Shown here in pieces: positions 16,806-25,452 of a stretch of DNA of 64,000 bases. The notes beneath the pieces were generated by a model. It was given only the letters and a program-made list of their open reading frames with translations, ran no database searches and was not told where the DNA came from. Location: assembly GCF_009857595.1 (NCBI RefSeq), contig NZ_WWCU01000023.1:40063-104062 (forward strand). Direction: 5' to 3'. The position numbers were made by a program, and so were the translations under genes. Numbering within the stretch: position 1 is the first letter of the stretch; each line of letters starts with the position of its first letter. This stretch comes from Pseudoduganella aquatica (lineage in GTDB: Bacteria > Pseudomonadota > Gammaproteobacteria > Burkholderiales > Burkholderiaceae_D).

Positions 16806-17243
16806 CTAGCCAGCCAAGTAGTGCGTCAAAGAATAGCTGACTGCCGTTATCACGGAGACTGCAATCGATATTAGCACCACCGGCGAGAGTGTGTTTTCAT
16901 GTTGCTCTGGGCGAGCCAGTGTTGCATCTGTTGTGCTAACTGTAACGAGAACGGATGAGGCAACAATGAGAAGGACGTGCCAGCCGATGGCGAACCAAGC
17001 CAGAACTGGACTGCGGGCGTCTGCTTTGTTTGCAAAGACGCTTGCAGCTTCGTAACAAGCTGCCGCGCACATTGCAATGACTGGCCAATACAGCTGTCCA
17101 TCACGAATTGCCCACTTGATCAAGAGCTTGACTTGACCGCGATGTTGGCGGCCAGCACCTAGCAAGGTAAGCAGGATGATAGGGGCGAGCAGAGGCGCAC
17201 ATACATTCAGCATGAACCAGCCCAGGAAGTTAATGAGTTCCAT
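16806..17243 (-). CDS. Hypothetical membrane protein, 145 residues
   Basis: The ATG at 17243 is preceded by GAGGTG and starts MELINFLGWF. Four hydrophobic segments are visible (about 3-27, 50-70, 78-97 and 121-141) with short polar loops, so it is a small polytopic inner-membrane protein. No motif or family is recognised. The reading frame stays open far upstream, but that part is arginine/proline-rich noise antisense-like in composition. Local GC content is lower than in the neighbouring genes. The 46-residue membrane protein follows it. Confidence 0.65.
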   Translation of the reverse strand: MELINFLGWFMLNVCAPLLAPIILLTLLGAGRQHRGQVKLLIKWAIRDGQLYWPVIAMCAAACYEAASVFANKADARSPVLAWFAIGWHVLLIVASSVLVTVSTTDATLARPEQHENTLSPVVLISIAVSVITAVSYSLTHYLAG

Positions 17244-17308
17244 ATTTGCACCTCGGCGAGGGATGACGCGAGCATAGCCGACAGGAACGTTGCTGGTCTT
17301 GGCCGGGA

Positions 17309-18325
17309 TCAAGCGGCGGGCAAGGCGGCGAGGGCGGTGCGCAGGTAGGTGAGGAGGGCGGGCGTCATCCAGGTGCCGGAGAGTAGGGTGGGGTGGGCTT
17401 CGTGGGCGCGGCGGATTTTTTCGCGGGTGGCGGGATCGGCGCCGGCGTGGCGCTGGAATAGGGCGAGCCATCGCCGTGCAAGTTCTTGCGTGCGGCTGTC
17501 GTGCGGCGCGGCGCCTGCCGCCATCTGGGCTTGCACGGCGCTGATCAGCGCGAGCCACTCGCCGGTTTGCGTGCCGCTTTGCGCGCGCATGCGGGCCAGT
17601 TCTTCCGCGTCGAGATAGTTGGCGTACAGCGAGAGCTTGAAGGCGCTGAAGGCTTGCGTGACGTACTGCTTCATCTCCGGCGTGATACCGCTGTGCTGGC
17701 GCGCGGCGGGACGCTCGGCCATCATGGCGTTCAGGCGGCGCGCGAAGTCGGGATTGGCGGCGGTGTCGCGCTCCAGCATGGACATCCATTGCTTTGCCAG
17801 CGTTTGCGCGGGCTCGCTGTCTGCCGCCCCGCCTTGTTCCATCAGCCTGCGCACCGACGCCACCAGCGCGGCCCACTCGCGCTGCGCTGTGGCGCCGGCC
17901 AGCGGCAGCGCCGCCAGCTCCTCCTTGTTGAAGTATTGTTCATACGCCGCCATGCGCTCCAGCGCCGACAGCCAGTCACCCAGCCCGGGTTCTTCGCCGC
18001 TGTGCAGTTGCTGCTGAAGCTGCGCGAGTTGCGCGCGCAGGGTGGCGGCTTGCGCTATCTGACGGTCCAGCGCGGCGATCTGCTGGCCGACGAGGTCCGC
18101 CAGCGGCGCATCCGGCTGCGCAAGGAAGCCGGCGATTTCGGCCAGCGGCATGCCGAAGCGGCGCAGTGCCTGGATCTGGTGCAGGCGCGCCACGTCTGCT
18201 GCGCTGTACAGGCGGTAGCCCGATTCGGCGCGCGCGGACGGCTTGAGCAGGCCCAGGCTGTCGTAGTGGTGCAGCGCGCGCACCGTCAGCCCTGCGCGCC
18301 TGGCCAGTTCGCCGACCCGTATCAT
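17309..18325 (-). CDS. MerR family regulator with two TipAS-type domains
   Basis: A 338-residue regulator. Residues 1-70 are a MerR winged helix (IRVGELARRAGLTVRALHHYDSLGLL). Residues about 75-110 form the dimerising coiled coil. Two related helical domains follow: one around EQYFNKEELAALP (about 128-220) and one around SLYANYLDAEELARM (about 225-330). Both carry the TipAS-like pattern of WxxL/ARRWLAL helices that binds thiopeptides and other ligands. Most TipA-like proteins have one such domain. It begins inside the methyltransferase stop codon (ATGA), so the two are coupled. Confidence 0.88.
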   Translation of the reverse strand: MIRVGELARRAGLTVRALHHYDSLGLLKPSARAESGYRLYSAADVARLHQIQALRRFGMPLAEIAGFLAQPDAPLADLVGQQIAALDRQIAQAATLRAQLAQLQQQLHSGEEPGLGDWLSALERMAAYEQYFNKEELAALPLAGATAQREWAALVASVRRLMEQGGAADSEPAQTLAKQWMSMLERDTAANPDFARRLNAMMAERPAARQHSGITPEMKQYVTQAFSAFKLSLYANYLDAEELARMRAQSGTQTGEWLALISAVQAQMAAGAAPHDSRTQELARRWLALFQRHAGADPATREKIRRAHEAHPTLLSGTWMTPALLTYLRTALAALPAA

Positions 18326-19245
18326 GGCGCCGCTGCTTTGTTTGCGCGGACCGCCGCGCCATCGTCCGCCTGCGTTGGCTCTGCTGCGGCATCGGCGCCC
18401 AGCGTGGCGCGGATGATGCCGGTGCTGCCGCCGAGGCGCAGATTGTCACTGCGGCCGCGCAGATGGCGCTGCGTCAGTTCCTCCCGTCCGTAGTGCTCGA
18501 TACGGCTGTAGCCCATGCTTCGCAGCAGCGCCTCCAGTTCGGCGGGTGCGAAATTGCTCTTCCAAGGCTCGCCACCTGTGGCCAGGCTGGCTGATATCGC
18601 TTCCATGGCGGCGCGCTCCCTCGGCTCCAGCAGCGCGGGCGAGATGACGAAATCGAACACCACGCTGCTGCCCTGCGCGCAGGAGGCGATATAGCGCAGT
18701 GTGTGCGCCACGTCCTCCGGCGCCAGGTAGAGCGTTACGCCCAGCCAGGTGAAGCAGGCCGGCGCGCTGTGGTCGAAGCCCGCTTGCGCCAAGCCGTCCG
18801 CCAGCGTGGTGGTGCCGAAGTCGACGGCCGCGTAGCGCACGGTGTCCGGCGCCGCGATGCCGGCGGCGGCCAGGCGCTCGCGCTTCCACTGCTGCGTGGC
18901 GGGCAGGTCCACTTCGAACACGCGCACCCCCGCAGGGAGCTTGCCGCGATAGGCCGAGGTGTCCAGTCCCGCGCCAAGGATCACGTGCTGCATTACGCCG
19001 CGCTGCTGCGCCTCGCGCCAGGTGTCTTCCGCCAGCCGGCTGCGGATCACGATGGTGGTGCGCAGTGCCGTTGCGAGCGGGTCGTGGAAGCGCTCCGGGT
19101 TGGCGCGCACTTCGGCTTCCCGTTCCGCGCCCAGGATGGGCAGGGCCAGCGGGTCGTCCAGTATCAGCGGCGCGTCCAGCAACTGGTGCGCGCCGCGCAG
19201 GACGGCGACCATCATGGCGCTGGGCTTGGGGCTATCGTGCTGCAT
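18322..19245 (-). CDS. Class I SAM-dependent methyltransferase (LCM/TIGR00027-like)
   Basis: A 307-residue protein taking the ATG at 19245, preceded by GAAAGGAA; the open frame extends 38 codons further without a ribosome site. The SAM-binding motif is VILGAGLDTSAYR near residue 88-100, followed by VFEVDLPATQQWK and the later CFTWLGVTLYLAPEDV. These are the features of the leucine-carboxyl-methyltransferase-like family that TIGR00027 describes. The methyl acceptor is unknown. Its stop overlaps the start of the MerR/TipAS regulator, suggesting that the regulator governs or monitors the methyltransferase product. Confidence 0.88.
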   Translation of the reverse strand: MQHDSPKPSAMMVAVLRGAHQLLDAPLILDDPLALPILGAEREAEVRANPERFHDPLATALRTTIVIRSRLAEDTWREAQQRGVMQHVILGAGLDTSAYRGKLPAGVRVFEVDLPATQQWKRERLAAAGIAAPDTVRYAAVDFGTTTLADGLAQAGFDHSAPACFTWLGVTLYLAPEDVAHTLRYIASCAQGSSVVFDFVISPALLEPRERAAMEAISASLATGGEPWKSNFAPAELEALLRSMGYSRIEHYGREELTQRHLRGRSDNLRLGGSTGIIRATLGADAAAEPTQADDGAAVRANKAAAP

Positions 19246-19353
19246 GCTGTTCCTTTCGTGGTGAGGGAAAGGATAGCCTAAAGCCTGACGCTGCGTGAGG
19301 GTCAAGCGCCGGCTGTACGCATGCGGTGGCGGCTTTCCATTATGATGCTGGCT

Positions 19354-20121
19354 ATGCAACGCCTACTCATCTTCCTGCTCGCATGCCTGGCCTGCTCGGC
19401 GCTGCGTGCGGACGGCCATGCCGGACGCCCGGCGCACCCGGCCCTGGCGCAGCTTCCTGCGCGCATGCTGTGGGCGTGGGAGCGGCCGGAGGATTTGCGC
19501 TGGCTGCCTGCCGACACCGGCGTGGCCTATGTGGCGTCCACCATGCTGCTGCGCGGCGAGGAGGCGCTGGTCCATCCGCGCACCGCGCCGCTGCTGCTGC
19601 GCGAAGGCGCTGCGCTGGTGCCTGTGCTGCATGTGGACGCCTCCTGGCGCGTGCCGCCGGCGCTGAGCGCGCAGCAGTCTGCGCGCATCGTGCAGGAACT
19701 GCTGCGCGTGGCGCAGCGCGGCAACCGCAGCGTGGTGCAGCTCGATTTTGAAGTGCGCCGCTCGCAGCGGCCTTTCCTGGCGCAGACCATGGCCGAGATC
19801 CGCCGCCAGCTGGATCCGCGCATCGCGCTGTCGGTGACGGCGCTGGCCTCGTGGTGCATGGACGACGCGTGGCTGCCGGCCGGCGTGGCCGACGAGGTGG
19901 TGCCGATGGCTTTCCGCATGGGGCCGGGCCAGGACGCCTTGCGCCAGCGCCTGCACCGCCAGGGCTTTACCCAGCCGGTGTGCCGCGCCGCCGCAGGCTA
20001 CGCGAGCGACGAGCCCCCGCTGCGCAGCGTGGCCGCGCGCGGCTATTATTTTTCTCCCCGTCCGTGGACCGCTGCAAGCTGGCGGGCCATGCAATCCGAA
20101 CCCTACTCGTCCATCCCATGA
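19354..20121 (+). CDS. Exported protein of DUF3142 type
   Basis: Starting at the ATG at 19354 it has 255 residues, with a signal peptide (about 1-20) and a mature part with LPARMLWAWERPEDLRWL, GVAYVASTMLLRG and VVQLDFEVRRSQR. These segments look like a (beta/alpha)-barrel glycosidase-like fold with a conserved QLDFE acidic pair; I recognise it as the DUF3142 family, whose function is not established. An ATG at 19321 is an alternative start. Its stop overlaps the start of the next gene by four bases (ATGA), so the two products are probably made together. Confidence 0.75.
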   Translation: MQRLLIFLLACLACSALRADGHAGRPAHPALAQLPARMLWAWERPEDLRWLPADTGVAYVASTMLLRGEEALVHPRTAPLLLREGAALVPVLHVDASWRVPPALSAQQSARIVQELLRVAQRGNRSVVQLDFEVRRSQRPFLAQTMAEIRRQLDPRIALSVTALASWCMDDAWLPAGVADEVVPMAFRMGPGQDALRQRLHRQGFTQPVCRAAAGYASDEPPLRSVAARGYYFSPRPWTAASWRAMQSEPYSSIP

Positions 20122-22376
20122 AACGACACCGCATCCTTTCTTCCATCGCCGCAGCCGCGCTGTTCGCGGCGCTGCCCCAGCCTGCGCTGTCCAGCGGCGG
20201 CGACGGTTTCAGCGCCAACCGCTTCGCATCCGAATACCAGGTTGCGCCCGGCGTGCTGGCCCAGTTCGCGGGCGGCAACCTGGGCGTGCTGCCAGGGACG
20301 TACTGGCGCGTCTACCACTACCTGGCTTACCAGGCCGCGAAGGGCCGCGCGCTCACGCCGCAGCAGCTCGCCGCGCTGGAACTGGATCGCTGGCATGTGG
20401 GCAAAACCAGCGGCTGGGACTACAGTTACGAAGCGGAGAAGAACGGCTCCGGCGCCTGGCTGAAGGAGCGCGCAGTCTACGCCAAGCAATGGGGCCTGGC
20501 GGATGTGAAGCTGGACGTGATGGGGGACGTGGAACACGCCAGCTACGTCAACTGCCATGAGGATGCGTTCAAGCAGGCGGCGCTGACGATGAAGGCGCGT
20601 GCGCAGCTCGGCGCTGGCGGCAAGGCGGACCAGTGGCACAAGGCCTGGCTGCAAGGACAGGACGCGGTGTTCGCCAACTGCGAGGAGCCGCCCTACCAGT
20701 ATGGCTCGCCGCAGCCGAAGCGGGTGGTGCAGCTGCCTTCCGCCGTGCCCGCGAACGCGCCGGACTGGCTCAAGGCCGACCAGGCATACCAGACCGCCGC
20801 CGCGCATTTTTACGCCCGCAATTTCGACTTGGCGCGCAAGCAGTTCCTGGCCGTCGCGCAGGATGCCAAGTCGCCCTGGCGCACGCTGGGCAGCTACCTG
20901 GCGGCGCGCAGCCTGATACGCAGCGCCACGCTGGAGCAGGGCGGCAAGGCGCCGGACCGCGCGGCCAAGCTGGCGCTGGCGCGCAAGGAGCTGGATGCAC
21001 TGGCGCCGTCGTATGCGCCTGCAAAACAAATGATCTCGCTGGTGGACGCGCGCCTGGACCCGGTGGCGCGCATCGCCGTGCTGGCACGCAGGCTGGAGCA
21101 GGAGCCCTTCAGCGCCGAGACGCCAAGGCTGCTGAGCGACTATCTGGTGCTGCTGGACCAGCAGCCGCGCAGCGCGATGATCGCGGCGCAGGAACCGCTG
21201 ACGGCCTGGATAGGCAGCATGCAGGCCGAGGCGCCGCTGGACGTATTTGAAAGCGCGAACAGCAAGGAGGTGCAGCAGGCGCGGGCGCAAGCCTTGCAGG
21301 ATCTGCGCGCGCGCTGGCTGAAGCAGAAGGACGACGGCGCGCTCTGGCTGGCGCCGCTGCTGACGCTGGCCCACGCCGGCGAGCTGACGGAGGCCGAGAA
21401 GAAAGCCGCCGCCGCAGTGCCAGCCAGGCATCCGCTGTATCTCACGCTGCAGTACAACCTGGCGCGGCTCGCCATCGCCGAGAAGCAGGCGGCGCAGGCC
21501 GACAAGGACATAGACCGCCTGATGGCCAGCCACGGCAAGGCCATGTCGGTCGCCACCACCAACCGCTACCTGGCCTTGAAGCTGTTTTCCGCCGGGACGC
21601 TGGATGACTTCCTGAAGGCCGCGCCGCGCAAACCAGACCCTGTGGAAGCAGGCGAGGCGATCGATGCCGCGCCGGCCGAAGGCGAGACCGACGAGGACTT
21701 CGGCCGCAGCGTGTACCGTTACTTCCCAACCGCCGAGCTGCGCGCGCTGCTGGCGCATCCGCGCCTGCCCAAGCAGTGGCGCAAGCCGCTGGAGGAAACC
21801 ATGCTGGCGCGCGCGCTGATCTTCAACGACGAGGCAACGGCGCTGGCGCTGCTGGACAAGGTGGCGCAAGGCCGCAAGACCACCGAGCATCTCTACGCGC
21901 GCTACCGCAAGGCGGCCAGCGGCGCGGAACGGCAGCTGGCCGGTGCGCTGATACTGGTGAACACGCCGGAACTGAATCCGTCCGTGATCGATGCGCAGGG
22001 CCTCAGCCGCAACTGGGGCTGCCGCTCGGGCGGAATGGAGGAATCCCAGGCCATGCCCCAGCAGCCGCCGCGCCACCTGGGTCCGGAGCAGCTGGCGGAT
22101 GCTGGCAAGGAGCAGCAGGTGCTGCTGAAGCTTCCGCTGCGCACGGAGTTCATCGCGCCGGCCTTGCTGGCGTGGGCCAAGCTGAAGCCGAACGACGACG
22201 AGGCGCCGAAGGCCTTGCATTTCCTGGTGGCGTCCACGCGCATGGAGTGCCCGTATGGGACGGACAAGGAAGAGAAGGACCAGCTGCGCGCGCAGTATTC
22301 GAAGGAGGCCTTCAACCTGCTGAAGAAGAACTACCCGAACAGCAAGTGGGCGCAGCAGACCAAGTACTTCTTCTAG
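20118..22376 (+). CDS. Large exported helical-repeat protein of unknown function
   Basis: A 752-residue protein starting at the ATG at 20118, which overlaps the previous stop. The signal peptide covers about residues 1-24 (AAAALFAALPQPALSS). Most of the mature protein is alanine- and leucine-rich helix pairs resembling TPR or SEL1-like solenoids (for example HFYARNFDLARKQFLAVAQ). The N-terminal 100 residues contain aromatic-rich GWDYSYEAEKNG, and the C-terminal part has conserved cysteines (NWGCRSGG, RMECPYG). I do not recognise a named family. It would act in the periplasm or at the surface, probably with the DUF3142 protein. Confidence 0.75.
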   Translation: MKRHRILSSIAAAALFAALPQPALSSGGDGFSANRFASEYQVAPGVLAQFAGGNLGVLPGTYWRVYHYLAYQAAKGRALTPQQLAALELDRWHVGKTSGWDYSYEAEKNGSGAWLKERAVYAKQWGLADVKLDVMGDVEHASYVNCHEDAFKQAALTMKARAQLGAGGKADQWHKAWLQGQDAVFANCEEPPYQYGSPQPKRVVQLPSAVPANAPDWLKADQAYQTAAAHFYARNFDLARKQFLAVAQDAKSPWRTLGSYLAARSLIRSATLEQGGKAPDRAAKLALARKELDALAPSYAPAKQMISLVDARLDPVARIAVLARRLEQEPFSAETPRLLSDYLVLLDQQPRSAMIAAQEPLTAWIGSMQAEAPLDVFESANSKEVQQARAQALQDLRARWLKQKDDGALWLAPLLTLAHAGELTEAEKKAAAAVPARHPLYLTLQYNLARLAIAEKQAAQADKDIDRLMASHGKAMSVATTNRYLALKLFSAGTLDDFLKAAPRKPDPVEAGEAIDAAPAEGETDEDFGRSVYRYFPTAELRALLAHPRLPKQWRKPLEETMLARALIFNDEATALALLDKVAQGRKTTEHLYARYRKAASGAERQLAGALILVNTPELNPSVIDAQGLSRNWGCRSGGMEESQAMPQQPPRHLGPEQLADAGKEQQVLLKLPLRTEFIAPALLAWAKLKPNDDEAPKALHFLVASTRMECPYGTDKEEKDQLRAQYSKEAFNLLKKNYPNSKWAQQTKYFF

Positions 22377-23272
22377 TCGGCGGCGCGCGGATGCAGGCTG
22401 GCCCACAAATGGGCCGCCGCCATGGTGCGGTGGGGCGCGTAGCGCTTGAGTATTTCTTCGGTGCGGGCCATGTCCGGCTTGCTGTCCTCGCCCAGCAGCG
22501 CTTGCAGCGCGGCGCGGATGGCGACGTCGCCGTGCAGTGAGCAGTCGGGATAGCCGTAGCCGCGCAGCAGGCCGTAGTTGACGGTCCACGGGCCTATGCC
22601 TTTCACCGCCAGCAACGCCTTGCCGATGTCGTCGATGCTGTTGCCGGGACCGGGCACGAGATCGAGTTCGCCGCTGGCCACCAGCGCGGCAAAGCGCAGC
22701 AGGGTTTCCGCCTTGGCGCGCGAGAATTTGCGGCTGGTGAGGTCGCCCACTTGCAGGCGCGAGGCGCCGGCGGCGTCCGGGTAGCACCACAGGCCGCTGC
22801 TGTGCTCAACGCCGGCCTGCAGGATGAAGGTGCGGCGTAGCGAGATGGCGAAGGGCAGGTTGATCTGCTGGCCGATGATGGCCCAGGTCAGCGCCTCGAA
22901 CACGGTGGCCGACTGCACGATGCGCAGGCCGGGCTGGCGGCGCGACAGTTCGCCCAGCAGTGAATCGTTTGCCGCGAAGTCCAGGAAGGGCTGCGGGTCG
23001 ATGCGCAGGCCCAGCACATTCAGCACGGCGTTGCGCGCCTGCTCGGCCAGCGCGGGTGGCAGCGCCACGCCGGCTTGCACCGCGTATTCGGCTAGCCCTG
23101 TGTCTGCGCCGCCCAGCGCGATATCGATCACCAGCGGCACGCCATCCATCACCACGCCTTTGCGCAGCCGTTCGGGGCTGATCTGCTCCGCCACGCTTTC
23201 CGCGTCCCGGCTGTGGAAGGCGAGCACGTCGTGCAGGCGGTAGCCCTGCGGCAGCGCGATACTGTGCTTCAT
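22373..23272 (-). CDS. DNA-3-methyladenine glycosylase II (AlkA-like)
   Basis: A 299-residue base-excision glycosylase starting MKHSIALPQGYRLHDVL. The helix-hairpin-helix is LLAVKGIGPWTVNY near 210-223, followed by the GD catalytic motif (CSLHGDVAIRAAL), whose aspartate attacks the glycosidic bond. The middle region FEALTWAIIGQQIN is typical of AlkA. It removes alkylated bases such as 3-methyladenine. Its start overlaps the stop of the DMT transporter gene by four bases, and its stop overlaps the convergent exported-protein gene. Confidence 0.92.
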   Translation of the reverse strand: MKHSIALPQGYRLHDVLAFHSRDAESVAEQISPERLRKGVVMDGVPLVIDIALGGADTGLAEYAVQAGVALPPALAEQARNAVLNVLGLRIDPQPFLDFAANDSLLGELSRRQPGLRIVQSATVFEALTWAIIGQQINLPFAISLRRTFILQAGVEHSSGLWCYPDAAGASRLQVGDLTSRKFSRAKAETLLRFAALVASGELDLVPGPGNSIDDIGKALLAVKGIGPWTVNYGLLRGYGYPDCSLHGDVAIRAALQALLGEDSKPDMARTEEILKRYAPHRTMAAAHLWASLHPRAAD

Positions 23273-24159
23273 GCGGAGGCCGATTTGCGCAGCCAGCCGA
23301 AGCCGGGCTTGAAGCCGGTGACCAGCGCGGTGCCGACGATGACGATGGCCGAACCCAGTATGGTGTACCAGCCCACCACTTCGTTCAGGAACAGGGTGCC
23401 GAGCAGGATGCCGAACAGGGGGCTGAGGAAGGTGACGGTCAGCGCCGACGTCGGTCCCACGTCGCGTATCAGGCGGTAGTACAGCAAGTAGGCCACGCCG
23501 CTGCACAGCACGCCCAGCGCGAGCGCGGCGCCCATGATGCCCACGGTGGGCTGGCCCGGCTGCGGGAAGAAGGCCAGCGAGGGCAGCACCAGCAGCGTGG
23601 CGGCCCACATGCTGCCGTGCGCATTGGCGAAGGGCTCGACCGCTTTGGCGGACTTGGCGTAGGTGCTGGCGATGCCGTAGTTGAAGGCGGCGAACAGCGC
23701 GGCGGCGATGGCCAGGCCGGCGCCTTCGCGCGAGCTGGCGTGGTCGAAGCCGACCAGCAGCGCCACGCCGCCGGTGCCCATGACGAGGCCCAGCATCACG
23801 CGCGCGGACACCATCTGGCGGTGCCATACGGCACCGATGACGGCGCCCCAGATCGGCGCGGTGGCGTTCAGCACCGCCATCACGGAGGCGGACAGCGTGC
23901 GCGCGGCGTAGGCGTAGAGCAGGAAGGGCAGGGCGGAGTTGAAGAAGCCCAGGACCAGGTAGTGCTTCCAGTTCTGGCGCAGGTCCAGCGGCTTTTTCAT
24001 CAGCAGCGCCACGGCCAGCAGGAACAGCGAGGCGAACACCACGCGGTATTCAATCAGCACCGCGGGGCCGAGCACCGGCGCGGCGATGCGCATGAACAGG
24101 AAGGAGCCGCCCCAGATGGCGGCAAGCAGGAAAAGGCGCAGCAGGTTGGCAGTGCTCAT
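23269..24159 (-). CDS. DMT (EamA) family transporter
   Basis: A 296-residue inner-membrane protein with ten predicted helices in two EamA repeats. The first opens with AAIWGGSFLFMRI after the start at 24159; the second contains ALALGVLCSGVAYLLYYRLI and ends with TFLSPLFGILLGTLFLNE. Family members export amino acids, nucleosides or other metabolites; the substrate is unknown. It is the first gene of a coupled pair with the AlkA-like glycosylase. Confidence 0.9.
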   Translation of the reverse strand: MSTANLLRLFLLAAIWGGSFLFMRIAAPVLGPAVLIEYRVVFASLFLLAVALLMKKPLDLRQNWKHYLVLGFFNSALPFLLYAYAARTLSASVMAVLNATAPIWGAVIGAVWHRQMVSARVMLGLVMGTGGVALLVGFDHASSREGAGLAIAAALFAAFNYGIASTYAKSAKAVEPFANAHGSMWAATLLVLPSLAFFPQPGQPTVGIMGAALALGVLCSGVAYLLYYRLIRDVGPTSALTVTFLSPLFGILLGTLFLNEVVGWYTILGSAIVIVGTALVTGFKPGFGWLRKSASA

Positions 24160-24240
24160 GGTCGGACTCGGTGAGGTGGGCGGCGCTATTGTGCGACAGG
24201 CGCGCCGCACGCGCCAGCCGGTTCTTGCTTTTGAATTCGC

Positions 24241-25266
24241 TCAGGTCACCACGCAGGCGTTCGGCGCATCCGGCGTGGACGGCGCTTCCGGCGAGGCGGC
24301 GTGCTTGACCTGCAACGCGGCCGGCACGCCGTTCTTCACCGCCGTCATTTCGGCCAGGATGGAAATGGCGATTTCGGCCGGCGTCTTGCTGCCGATGTAG
24401 AGGCCGATGGGACCATGCAGCTTGTCCAGCTGCGCTTCCGTCACGTCGAACAGCTGCAGGCGTTCGCGCCGCTTGGCGTTGTTGAGGCGCGAGCCGATGG
24501 CGCCCACGTAGAAGGCGTCCGACCGGAGCGCTTCCATCAGCGCCAGGTCGTCCAGCTTGGGATCGTGCGTGAGCGCGACGACGGCGCTGCGGTGGTCCAG
24601 GCGCATTTCCAGCACCAGGTCGTCCGGCATGGCGTGCACCAGCTGAACGCCGTCCACCTGCCAGCCGGCGCGGTATTCCTCGCGCGGATCGCACACGGTG
24701 ACGTGGTAGTCCATGGCGGTGGCGATCTGCGCCAGGAAGCGCGACAGCTGGCCTGCGCCGATGATGAGCAGGCGCCAGCGCGGGCCGTGCTGCGTGACCA
24801 GTTCGCGCCCTTCGCGCAGCTCCAGCACATTGCCCACGCCGGTGTGGGACAGCGCCACGGCGCCGCTGCGCAGGTCCAGGCGGCGCTCCACCAGCTGGCG
24901 CTGCTCCAGCATGTCCAGCAGCTCGGCGATGCGGCTGTGCGCGCCCAGCGGTTCGATTGCCAGTTCTATGGTGCCGCCGCAGGGCAGGCCGAAGCGGTGC
25001 GCCTCGTCGGCCGTGATGCCATAGCTGACCACTTCCGGCGCGCTGCGCGTGATGCCCTGTTCGCGCACGCGGGCGATCAGGTCGTCTTCTATGCAGCCGC
25101 CGGAGACCGAGCCGACCACGCGGCCGTCGTCGCAAATGGCGAGCGTGGCGCCTATCGGGCGCGGGCTGGAGCCCCAGGTCTTGATGACGGTGACGAGCTC
25201 GGCGCGGTGGCCTGCTGCGACCCAGGCGGCGCTGGTTTTGAGTACTTCGAGGTCGATGCTATCCAT
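24241..25266 (-). CDS. XdhC/CoxI family molybdenum-enzyme maturation protein
   Basis: A 341-residue protein. The N-terminal XdhC/CoxI domain shows TWGSSPRPIGATLAI and VGSVSGGCIEDDLI. A Rossmann-type domain follows with LLIIGAGQLSRFLAQIA around residue 178 and YVGAIGSRLNNAKRRE. XdhC proteins bind molybdenum cofactor, help its sulfuration and insert it into xanthine dehydrogenase-like enzymes. No xdhA/xdhB gene lies beside it, so the partner enzyme must be elsewhere. Molybdenum cofactor genes occur at 50-53 kb in this window. Confidence 0.9.
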   Translation of the reverse strand: MDSIDLEVLKTSAAWVAAGHRAELVTVIKTWGSSPRPIGATLAICDDGRVVGSVSGGCIEDDLIARVREQGITRSAPEVVSYGITADEAHRFGLPCGGTIELAIEPLGAHSRIAELLDMLEQRQLVERRLDLRSGAVALSHTGVGNVLELREGRELVTQHGPRWRLLIIGAGQLSRFLAQIATAMDYHVTVCDPREEYRAGWQVDGVQLVHAMPDDLVLEMRLDHRSAVVALTHDPKLDDLALMEALRSDAFYVGAIGSRLNNAKRRERLQLFDVTEAQLDKLHGPIGLYIGSKTPAEIAISILAEMTAVKNGVPAALQVKHAASPEAPSTPDAPNACVVT

Positions 25267-25329
25267 GGGCTTAACTATACTACGGCGCCGCCGATTCGTT
25301 TTTTGTCGGAATTCTTTACACTGGCGAGC

Positions 25330-25343
25330 GGCAAAAAGTTGCC
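25330..25343. promoter_or_regulatory. Inverted repeat upstream of the sigma-54 promoter
   Basis: GGCAA, four bases, TTGCC lies about 60 bases upstream of the -24/-12 promoter of the PEP-CTERM gene. That is where an enhancer-binding activator of sigma-54 would be expected, but the site is unproven. Confidence 0.35.
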
Positions 25344-25393
25344 CAAAATCCTAAGTTATTGATTTATAGTAAAAAATATTGTTTGCAAGAAAA

Positions 25394-25409
25394 TGGCATG
25401 ATTGTTGCT
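25394..25409 (+). promoter_or_regulatory. Sigma-54 (-24/-12) promoter of the PEP-CTERM gene
   Basis: TGGCAT, five bases, TTGCT matches the sigma-54 consensus TGGCAC-N5-TTGCW with one change outside the invariant GG and GC. It lies 44 bases before the start codon at 25453. PEP-CTERM genes in exosortase-bearing bacteria are often controlled by RpoN and the PrsK/PrsR system. Confidence 0.65.
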
Positions 25410-25452
25410 TGTATGGCTCCCATTGATTAAAAATATCCAATAGGAAAGAACA

